Source: CAZPLZ01 sp964587525 (GTDB taxonomy: Bacteria > Oederibacteriota > CAKKQC01). From it: 32,888 bases of DNA. The notes below the pieces were generated by a model that did no database searches, was not told the DNA's origin, and saw only the letters and a program-made list of their open reading frames with translations. The stretch covers positions 1 through 32,888 of the forward strand of contig CAZPLZ010000008.1 of assembly GCA_964587525.1 (NCBI GenBank). Reading direction: 5' to 3'. Of this stretch, positions 1-9,400 are shown piece after piece; the stretch's first letter is position 1; each line of letters opens with the position of its first letter. Both the position numbers and the translations under genes were made by a program.

Positions 1-2880
1 ATAGCGTTTTTGCACATCACCCCGCTTATCAACTTCCAAGTAAATAGCTTCCCCAATGCGGCCATAGACGAAGTGGTTTTTTAAGGCTTCTCCCAACTTT
101 ATTCCTTCCCGCCGTCCCTGAGCATCGTACAAATATTGACGCCTCCCAATCCCTGGTTGTTCAACGGCTATGAGGCGGTTCAAGGCATCATACGTGTACT
201 GACTTCGTCCCAGTCCTGGACTCAACTGTAGTACCTGATTGCCATTTGCATCGTAGACATACCTAGTCCTAAACAAAGGCATCCGCCAGGCGGCCGATGT
301 ACTCGCCGCTACAAGCAGTGGCCCTGGTTCATCTGGATGTTTTGGATTGAACGTACTTTCTATTTCCAGCAACTGGTCCGCGTCATCATACCGATATCGC
401 TGGGTTCCCCGTACGTCCACCAATTTAAGCCGATTTCCCACCTGATCATAGGTGTATCGCTGTACACTCCCGTTCGGATGTTCCAATCCTACTAACTGAC
501 TGTTCTCGTCATATTGATATTGAGACAATCCAACATCTGCTCGCTCAATACTCAAACGGTTACCCCGAGCGTCGTAAGTGTACATAATCGCGGGGAGACC
601 CTGAGCCTTGATTTGTTCAGGCTCAATCGCCAGCAATCGGTTGACGGCATCGTAACTATACTGCACCATCTGCCCATTCGGCCAGCGTTGACGTGTTATC
701 CGGCCTGCCCTGTCATACTCGAACTCAAAGCGTCCGACCACGGAATCTTCCGCCGCCGTCACCCGGCCAACCGAGTCTCGTTGATAGACGACCTCCTCAC
801 CCTGCGGGTAAACAGTTCGTACCAGCCGCCCCGTTAGATCGTAGGCATGAACTAGCACCAACTGCAACGTTGGGTAGCTTACCTGTACCAACCGGTTCCG
901 AAGGTCATAGTTGTACTGCACGTTCTGATGCACATTTGTAGCGCGGACCAAGTTACCAACAGAATCGTACACGTACCTGTCTGCTTCACTTTCATCTGTA
1001 CGGCTCACCAACTGATTAGCAGCATCATATTCCATGACCACGCGTTGCTGCCTGGAATCCACTTGCTCAATAAGGTTCCCGACCGCGTCATAGCCTAATC
1101 TAAGAGCTCGACTCAGTGGATCGATAATTGTCACACGCCGGTTGAGGTCATCGTAGCGCCATATCGTGATATGGCCATGGGGATCAATTTCCTTTACCCG
1201 GTTGCCTACCTGGTCGTATTCCACTTGGGTGGTTGCACCTCGGGCGTCCTGAACCGACTGAAGCCGGCTAAGCGCGTTGTAGCTGAATTTCGTCACCAAT
1301 CCCGCTTGATCCGTAGTGGCTACCTGGTTGCCCATCGGATCAAAAGCCTGTTGGGTGAAATTGCCAAGGGAGTCAATAATTCGTACCCGACGGTTCAAGA
1401 CATCATATTCGTAGCGGGTTTCATTTCCATTCGGATCAGTCACCCCTAATAAATTTCCCTGGGGGTCATATTCGTACCGAGTAATCGCCCCCACGGCATC
1501 AGTGATGCTAAACAGCTGATCGTTACGATCGAACTCTTGAAATTTAGTGTTCCCTTTTGCGTCAATAAATTTGACCGCCCGGTTGAACATATCGAAACTA
1601 GACTGGGTTTTAGCACCATCAGCAAAACGGATTTCGGTCCTGAGGTCGCGATCGTTATATCCAAACTCCGTGGGCCGCCCTTTTGCATCAATCCGCCGCA
1701 CCATTCGTTGCCGATCATCATATTCAAACCGTGTCGTGCGGTTGAGTGGATCCGTTACAGCAAGAAGATTGCCCACATCGCCATAGTCAAATCGTATGGT
1801 ATGACCATTGGCATCCGTCTGCTCACGCACTTGGCCAAAGCCATCGAAGGCTTGTTTCCACACACCACCGGCTGCGTCCACTTGCCTTACTAGGTTCCCG
1901 CTGCCATCGTATGAAAACCTCGTTCGCCGCCCCAGTGCATCTACCACCTCGGTGACAAAGCCGAAGGTCGGCTCATAGCCATAGCGGGTTACATTCCCGA
2001 GCGCATCCGTGATCCTCACCGGTCTTCCCTGCCCGTTGTATTCCACCCTGGTTGTGTTCCCGTTCCGATCAGTCCGTGAGATCAACCTGAGCTGCTCATC
2101 AAACACAAATTCCTTGCGATGCCCCAAGGCATCCACCTGGGCTGTTAAAATCCCCCGCTGGTCATATTCATCGACCCGTGGTCCGCAGCAGGTCTCGGTG
2201 ATTTGAGTCCGAGTCCTGCCGTCGGACAGGATCTCATACGACAGCCGCTGCCTGAGCTGGCTTTCCCCATCAAAGACTTCCACAACCCGCCCCAAACCGT
2301 CGTACGTAAATTTCCCCCGCTTGGCCCCAGCCGGCAACCGGGGACCGCTCAGCTCCGTCAGGTGATGGTCAGCGTCATATGCATACGTGACAATCTCCGC
2401 GCCAGGCCGGGTTACTCGGATGAGTTGGTCCAACTCGTTGTATTCGTACTGTACAATCCTTCCCGTGCTATCCCTCACCGAGGCCACCCGTCCCAAGTGG
2501 TCATACTCTAACTTCAGGAATTGCCCCGCCTCATCCAGTATCTGCACCAGCCGCCCGCCTAGGTGATGCAAGCGCTGGGCGTTACCACCGCGATCCCGGA
2601 GGGTGACCAACTGCCCTTCCACGTCGAATTCCATCACGTTGCCTTCCCGGCTCCGCATGGTGACGCTGCCATCCTCACGCCGGGTGAGTTGGTCAAAGAA
2701 CCCAGCAGGGGACTGATAGCTGCCATCCGGCTGCCTCGTGTACTGGAAGACACTTCCATCCCAGCGGTGGAACAAGATGGAGTCATCCTCCGTGGTCTCA
2801 AGAAAGCTGGCGTAGATGCACATCACTTGCGCCCTTGCGGGGAGGACCATAAAAGCCCTGAGACTCTTTCCACTCCTCAT
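1..2880 (-). CDS. RHS/YD-repeat protein core, 5'-truncated second copy (runs off window edge)
   Basis: Reading the minus strand from ATG at 2880, all 960 codons to position 1 are open, so the gene continues outside the window. The translation is almost entirely YD repeats (patterns such as RYEYD, GNRV, TRYVYDANGN). From about 2820 down to about 1400 it aligns without indels to the large RHS gene at a constant offset of 3735 bases. Beyond that only the repeat style is shared. It lacks the signal peptide, propeller, FN3 and Ig-like regions and most of the DUF6531-type region of the large gene, and begins just before the shared CIYASFLE stretch. Other in-frame ATGs lie at 2850 and 2823. No good ribosome site is visible. 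It starts 6 bases after the stop of the small membrane protein. It resembles the displaced (orphan) RHS cores found downstream of RHS toxin-immunity pairs. It may be silent DNA that donates a new tip by recombination rather than an independently expressed protein. Confidence 0.85.
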   Translation of the reverse strand, partial: MRSGKSLRAFMVLPARAQVMCIYASFLETTEDDSILFHRWDGSVFQYTRQPDGSYQSPAGFFDQLTRREDGSVTMRSREGNVMEFDVEGQLVTLRDRGGNAQRLHHLGGRLVQILDEAGQFLKLEYDHLGRVASVRDSTGRIVQYEYNELDQLIRVTRPGAEIVTYAYDADHHLTELSGPRLPAGAKRGKFTYDGLGRVVEVFDGESQLRQRLSYEILSDGRTRTQITETCCGPRVDEYDQRGILTAQVDALGHRKEFVFDEQLRLISRTDRNGNTTRVEYNGQGRPVRITDALGNVTRYGYEPTFGFVTEVVDALGRRTRFSYDGSGNLVRQVDAAGGVWKQAFDGFGQVREQTDANGHTIRFDYGDVGNLLAVTDPLNRTTRFEYDDRQRMVRRIDAKGRPTEFGYNDRDLRTEIRFADGAKTQSSFDMFNRAVKFIDAKGNTKFQEFDRNDQLFSITDAVGAITRYEYDPQGNLLGVTDPNGNETRYEYDVLNRRVRIIDSLGNFTQQAFDPMGNQVATTDQAGLVTKFSYNALSRLQSVQDARGATTQVEYDQVGNRVKEIDPHGHITIWRYDDLNRRVTIIDPLSRALRLGYDAVGNLIEQVDSRQQRVVMEYDAANQLVSRTDESEADRYVYDSVGNLVRATNVHQNVQYNYDLRNRLVQVSYPTLQLVLVHAYDLTGRLVRTVYPQGEEVVYQRDSVGRVTAAEDSVVGRFEFEYDRAGRITRQRWPNGQMVQYSYDAVNRLLAIEPEQIKAQGLPAIMYTYDARGNRLSIERADVGLSQYQYDENSQLVGLEHPNGSVQRYTYDQVGNRLKLVDVRGTQRYRYDDADQLLEIESTFNPKHPDEPGPLLVAASTSAAWRMPLFRTRYVYDANGNQVLQLSPGLGRSQYTYDALNRLIAVEQPGIGRRQYLYDAQGRREGIKLGEALKNHFVYGRIGEAIYLEVDKRGDVQKRY
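1858..2043 (-). repeat. RHS duplication block, identical to 5593-5778
   Basis: These 186 bases are identical, third codon positions included, to 5593-5778 inside the large RHS gene. Flanking colinear sequence (about 1400-2820 against 5135-6555) is clearly diverged. Such a conserved island inside a diverged duplication points to recent recombination or gene conversion between the two RHS cores. Confidence 0.9.
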
Positions 2881-2886
2881 AAAACG

Positions 2887-3282
2887 CTATTTGCCACTGA
2901 TAACACTCGCATAGATCAAAAGACAACCAAACACAACACCTGCAGCACACAGAATTCTGAAAAGCAGTAAATACTGATAGAGAAGTGTATTGCTGAGATT
3001 TCTACGGAAAGCGGGTGCCAAGCAGTACAAAAATCCTTTCACGATGAGACCAACAGCGACTAAAGTAATAAGAATTTTTAGCAATCCTCGTCCGTTCAGG
3101 ACTGTAAACCAGAGCAGAAGTGCAGCAACGCCTGTACATATTACGCCAACCCAGCAATTGTTGAGGCGTCTTTCTATTTTCTGCACAATTCTAAAATATG
3201 CCGTCGGCCAAAATATGCCGGAAACTCTTGCTAATGAAAAGTATATACCCAAACACCATCCTAACCCTTTTAGGAAGTCCAT
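2887..3282 (-). CDS. Small polytopic membrane protein, candidate RHS immunity protein
   Basis: This is a 131-residue protein with three clear hydrophobic segments, at about residues 44-62, 69-90 and 105-127. The N-terminal 25 residues are a weaker, possibly membrane-associated stretch. Arg/Lys clusters lie between them (QKIERR, AFRRN). I do not recognise the family. It lies just downstream of the large RHS gene (stop at 3415) and just upstream of a displaced RHS core, which is the position an immunity gene takes in RHS toxin loci. The local DNA is AT-rich (about 38% G+C in the lines checked) compared with about 60% elsewhere, as is usual for RHS tip/immunity modules. A membrane immunity protein would fit a toxin that acts on membranes. 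That role is inferred from position only. No strong Shine-Dalgarno sequence precedes the ATG. Confidence 0.6.
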   Translation of the reverse strand: MDFLKGLGWCLGIYFSLARVSGIFWPTAYFRIVQKIERRLNNCWVGVICTGVAALLLWFTVLNGRGLLKILITLVAVGLIVKGFLYCLAPAFRRNLSNTLLYQYLLLFRILCAAGVVFGCLLIYASVISGK

Positions 3283-3402
3283 TTAGGAATCGCTCCGACT
3301 TAAAGCACAGCCCTCTGCAGCGGTACAAAAAACTTGGAAAAACCAGACGCCGTCGAAAGCCCTGGAGGCTGACCTATAAACTTGAGCACGGCACCATACC
3401 AT
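3283..3402 (-). CDS. Possible 39-codon ORF between RHS and the membrane protein
   Basis: The minus strand has an ATG at 3402 and an in-frame TAA at 3285-3283. The stop touches the ATG of the 131-residue membrane protein, so the two could be translationally coupled. The peptide is 39 residues with three cysteines and several aromatic residues, and has no recognised domain. It occupies most of the 132-base gap after the RHS stop. It could equally be degenerate remains of an earlier RHS tip. There is no ribosome-binding site that argues for translation. Confidence 0.15.
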   Translation of the reverse strand: MVWCRAQVYRSASRAFDGVWFFQVFCTAAEGCALSRSDS

Positions 3403-3414
3403 CCGTGGATGTCT

Positions 3415-6400
3415 TCAAGGTGGAACAATGACATCAGCAATGCAAACAACAACGCAAGCTGCATAACACGCGATTCTCAATTTCCTACTGCATGGCGGAA
3501 TACGACCACATGCTACTAGACATGCGATACAGTAAGGACCTGTTAAACCTGATGGGTCTGTCGAGTTTACAGGATTGTTGATAACATACCTATAAGGAGT
3601 AAAGAGATCATTCTGTCTAATAAAGGACCCTCCTGATGGGAGTAAAATAACCGAAAGCGGATTACGTAAGGTCGGATCGACTGTAAGGAACATACCAACG
3701 TCTGCTTCATAGAATCTATTCCACATGTAGTACAACCCTGTAGAACCATCGTGCTGCACGCCCAGGCTGCCTACGAAGCCTGCGCGATCGGTGGAGGGAG
3801 CCTGAGAGCCACGGGTGGAAACTTCCCCAAACGGCTTGTAGAACGCCCGCTGGATAACCGCACCGCTGTGGTTTGTGATCGCCACCACACTGCCGATCGC
3901 ATCCATCATTAGGAACTGTAATTGACCACCTAACACGGTTCCCACTTTCTGCCCTCCTAGCCAGAGGTGCCGCCTTAACGGTGCCTGGCCTTTCGGAGAG
4001 AACTCGACCAGATTCCGGTTAATTTCAATCCCATCGTACAGAAACGTAGTCTCAGCCTTACCCTCGCGCAATATCGTGCGATGGTTGAAAGGATCATATG
4101 CATTAGCCTGTAGATCCATCTTGCCTTCACTCACTTTAATAAGACGCTCCCGGAAGTCCCAGAGGTATTGAGTAGAAGGATCTTCGTGATCATCCATTTG
4201 AATCCGGCTTCCATTGCCGTCGTAGATGAAATTGGTGATGAAGAGCGTCGTGCCGCTCGGCGCGCCGGGCCCGACAAACAAGTGAGGGGGAGGACCGGTA
4301 AGGTCCTGGAAATCCCGAATTAGCCGGATCAGTTCGTTAGCTGCATTGTATTCGTACGTCGTGTTTTTAATTTTCCCACTCTCTTTCTCCTCCAACCGCA
4401 GCCGGTTGCCCACAGGATCATAGGTGAAAGCTTGGAAACCGCCGTCCGGAAAGGTTGCTAGGGTTAGTTGGTACAGGTGATCGTAGTTATAGGTCGTTTT
4501 GCCTTCGTCGCTGCGCTCCATGAAAGTGCGATTTCCAACGGAATCGTAACCATAAGTGAAATCCGGCACCTGGACCACAGGTGCCTGTCCACGTTCCCTT
4601 TCCGTCACCATGGTAAGGAGCCGGTCCCGCTGGTCATACGTGTAACGCACCATCAAGCCGTTGGGGTACGTCAGGAACGTTTTGTTGCCGTTGGCATCGT
4701 AGCCAAGCTCAAAGTCCCCGGCCTGCGAATCAGTCGCCCCAATGAGTTGATTGGCGGCATCGTACCTGTAACGAATATTGTTGCCATCCCGGAAACGTAT
4801 GGCTAGCCGGTTTCCCACGGGATCCCACTCGTACCGCAAGGTTTTTCCGAAGGTGACATAACGGTGCTCGGTAACTCGGCCGAGAGAATCGTACGTGTAT
4901 CGTTGTTCAACTGTCGGATTCTTCATCACGGTTAACTGCCCTGCCGCGTCATATGCAAATTCTTCCTTTGTGCCGTCTGGGAAATTTCGCGAGAGCAACC
5001 GGTTGCGAGCATCATACGCAAGGATAGTACGCACGTTGTTGCCATCGATACGCTCAATCCGGTTACCCTCAGAGTCATAGCCAAAGCGTTGGATTTTTCC
5101 CAGGGGATCGGTGACTTTAACCATACGGTTCAAAAGGTCGTACTCGTACCTTGTCTCTTGGCCGTTAGCGTCTGTGACACTTGTGAGATTGCCTTGCACA
5201 TCATATTTGTACCGCGTGATGCCGCCGTTGGCGTCGATACTTTGGACCAGTTGGTCATTGCGATCATAGGCAGACAGCATGCTATTCCCATTTGGATCGG
5301 TTTGTCGCTTCAGCCGATTGAAGGCATCGTATGCGAAACGTGATAACGCTCCGTCGGAAAAGCGGGTTTCAGTTTTGAGATCACGCTCGTTGTACCCAAA
5401 CTCCGTGGCCCGCCCTTTTGCATCAATCCGCCGCACTATTCTCTGTCGAATATCGTATTCAAATCGTGTCGTACGATCGAGCGGGTCAATCAAGGCAAGA
5501 AGATTGCCCACCTCGTCATAATCAAACCGTGTCGTGTGCCCATTCACGTCCGTCAGCTCGCGCACCTGGCCGAAGCCATCGAAGGCTTGTCGCCACACAC
5601 CACCGGCTGCGTCCACTTGCCTTACTAGGTTCCCGCTGCCATCGTATGAAAACCTCGTTCGCCGCCCCAGTGCATCTACCACCTCGGTGACAAAGCCGAA
5701 GGTCGGCTCATAGCCATAGCGGGTTACATTCCCGAGCGCATCCGTGATCCTCACCGGTCTTCCCTGCCCGTTGTATTCTACCCTCGTCGTGTTCCCATTC
5801 CGATCGGTTTGTGAGACCAACCTGAGCTGCTCATCAAACACAAATTCTGTGCGATGCCCTAAGGCATCCACCTGGGCTGTTAAAATCCCCCGTTGGTCAT
5901 ATTCATCCACCCGTGGCCCGCAGCAGGTCTCGGTGATTTGAGTCCGGGTCGTACCGTCAGGGAGGAGTTCATAGGCAAAACGATTCCTAAGCTGGCCTTC
6001 GCCATCGAAGGCTTCCGCAACCCGTCCCACATTGTCGTATGTAAATTTTCCCCGCTTGGACCCAGCCGGCAGCCGGGGATCGCTCAGCTCCGTCAGGTGA
6101 TGGTCAGCGTCATACACATACGTGACAATCTCCTCGCCAGGCCGGGTTACTCGGATGAGTTGGTCCAACTCGTTGTATTCGTACCGCACAATCCTCCCCG
6201 TGCTATCCCTCACCGAGGCCACCCGTCCCAAGTCGTCATACTCCAGCTTCAGGAATTTCCCCGCCTCATCCAGAATCTGCACCAGCCGCCCGCCTAGGTG
6301 ATGCAACCGCTGGGCGTTACCACCGCGATCCCGGAGGGTGACCAACTGCCCTTCCGCGTCGAATTCCATGACGTTGCCTTCCCGACTCCGCATGGTGACG

Positions 6401-9400
6401 CTGCCATCCTCACGCCGGGTGAGCTTGTCAAAGAACCCGGCGGGGGACTGATAGCTGCCATCCGGCCGCCTCACGTACCGAAAGACACTCCCATCCCAGC
6501 GGTGGAACAGGATGGAATTATCCTCCGTGGTCTCAAGAAAGCTGGCGTAGATGCAGGACCACCCACGCCCCTGCGGAGTAAGCTCAGGCCGGAAATTGGA
6601 GTACGTGCGCACCCACGCAAGGTTTAATCCCCGGGAGGGCAGACTTAGATCCGTCACTTGCAGCGCCATGGCCCCGCTGTACGTGTTGACCGGCACGGAG
6701 CACGCTAACCCCTGGCAGAGCAGCCGTTCCGAGCCAAAAAATCTGATTTGATCTATTAAGTCTCGACTGAGCGCTCCCGAAATGTCCTGCCTGAGCGGAT
6801 GGGATGGGTCGATAATCGAAGGTCCGGTCAGTGTGCCAAACTGCTGCTGGATCAATAAGGCATTGTTGTTGTATAAGTTCGCTGGATAATAAATGGAACC
6901 TGTCACTGCAAGGTTGCGGTACGAGGCGCGGTCGACCACGAAAGCATCCCCCGAGGTCACCAAGATAGCTTGTTCGGAGAACGGAGGGCTCACAAGGCAA
7001 ATTACCTGGACACGAAACTTACCCATTGTCGCGGGATCCGGCTGATAGAGGAGCTGAACTTTGCCTTCTTGATCCGTGACCACCGTTTCTAAGAAACTCG
7101 TAGAACCCGGGTCCTCCAACGAGCGCTTGATCCGTCCAACTCCAGCCCCAGCCGAGAGCTTTACGAGAACCTCCACCCCCGGTATGGGTTGCCCAATGCC
7201 AGTCACTGTATTCGTCAAGGTGGTCCGTATGGTAATGATCATCAACTCGTCAGGGAAAATCACCGGTGGGATCATCTCGACGGACAGCGTGTCAATTTTA
7301 GGCAACTCCAGCCGTGCAACCATCGAGTTGGCTCCGACACGCGGATCCAGGCTATTGTTGAATGCCCGAATGAAGTAGAAGACGCTACCGAGTTCCGTAG
7401 GAAAAATCTCACGGTTAGGTAAATCGTCAAAATTATCAATAAATGAGGTCATCTCTCTCCCCAGGACAGTGCCAACAAGTCTAAATGGCAAGAATTCCTC
7501 CCTGGGCCCGGCACGAAAGATCTCATAACCCTCCGCCAGGAAGCCCGGGGGAGGAGTCCACAGCACGTTGACTCTAGTCACCGCTCGGAGACTTCCGTCC
7601 GCAAACAAGCGCGCCTTGGCTATCGCGCGCGGGGCAAGCGGCGCGGTCCAGCCTTCCGCGACCACCACGGGTCCCTGTCCTGTGTACCTAAACCCCCGGG
7701 AGGGAATCCAGCCGGAGACACCCCCGGCGCCGACGACATGATAGCCGGATTTGGCTGTAAAAAACCCTCCAGCGCTCGTCGAGCCAAAGATCTGTTTTAC
7801 TGGCATAGGCGAAGGAGCACCACAGCCCATCACCAGTCTACCTGTGCCTGGCACAATCTCCGTTGTAATAAATTTTGGATCTAAAGTTCTTGGATCTATA
7901 GCGATTTCACCCGTAGACAGGTTTTGTATGTATTCAGGTATCCTTATAACCTCTCGTGTTTCTACCGGAAGCCAGGTGGCCACGCCTGCGTCTCCGGGAG
8001 ATGGACCAACAGGGCAAGTAAACTTTTCTTCTAATCGGCGCCTATCGAAATTCCACTCTACGATTCTCGCGAACCTATGATGGCTCGACGCTTCCAGAAA
8101 GGAGAAGCTAACTTCTTGGTTCTTCCAAAACGGATCTGACGCGGTGCCTGGATCGAAAGGGAAAGCAGTCACAATACCCCCAACCGCACTGAAACCGGCT
8201 GTCGATTGCAACAGTGGGACCCATTTCGGCTGCTCCTTCTTGCGCTCAACCAGCGCAAACCACCCTTCGTTAAAACCTGCCACGAGAAGTTCATGCCCAT
8301 CCTTGTAAATCACCCCCGAGGAACGCACCAGAGCAGAATTCAAATCTCCGCCGAACGGAGGATCGATCACACCAGCAACACCTGGAACTAGAAGGAGCGC
8401 CTTGCCACCAAAGTTCAGGCCCACGACTCGGCCACGTCCAAGCACACGCGGGCCAAAAAAAGCACTGTCAGGAGTAGCCCCGGGTGCGACCACGAATGAC
8501 TGCAGTGGGCCGTGGATAAGCACATCGTCATTCTCACCCTGCACGAGCACCGAGCCTCCCAACGGTGCGCCCAGAGGTACGCCACCGAGGGACTCGCGCT
8601 CCACCGAGGTTGGCAACCTAGCGCCTGGCTTGATAGAAATTGTGTAAAGATGTCCATCGTCAGAAGCCACATCAATGAGCTCAAATTTGATGAGCTCAAA
8701 AGAGCCCGATCGTGTTTGCACAGTCCCGCGAACTTGTAAAATCGCAGGGGGAAACCGGATGGGCCCGCCGGTCGCCACCCACCAGCGTAGCTTCCCTGTT
8801 TGCGCATTAAGAGCATACAAACGGCCATCACTGCCCCCCACATACACTGATCCCTGGGAGATGACGGGCTCGGTAAATTGCACACCAGCTTCGACTCCAG
8901 CAAACGAAAACGCACGCCGATAGGCGAAAGGAAAACTAAGAGCGCGGATATCATCTGGCACACCAGAATTAAATTTACCCCAGCTCAACCGCTCACGCGG
9001 GTTCCATCCCAGGTGATCGCTGTTGAATTCGTCCTCCAGCCAATCGCCGCCCGGTTCAATCCGCCCAGGAAGTCCTGTCGTCGTGGTCAGAATGGTCGCG
9101 GGATTCGTCACAGGTGTGGGGGGAGAGAGATTGCCCTCCACATCAACGACGAAGATTTGGTACCTATAATTCGCCTGAGGATTCACACTGCTATCCTCAA
9201 GCGTTAGAACTGGATCCAGTGGATCACCAAGTGGACTAAATAATGGGACGGTAAAGATTACCTGCGACGGCGGCGTCGTGCGATTGTCAGGAAGCCGAAT
9301 GAGCACCTCCGGCCCACTCACTGGCGCCGTCGTCCCAGGAGGCAGCAGCCTCACCTCGCGCGTCTGCTTGTTAAAGATGGCATGTTGTTCTACTTGATTC

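Noticed and set aside
1..6600. Regularly spaced similar units that might suggest a CRISPR or satellite array
   Set aside because: The units are diverged YD-repeat codons in an open frame and lack identical repeats separated by unique spacers.
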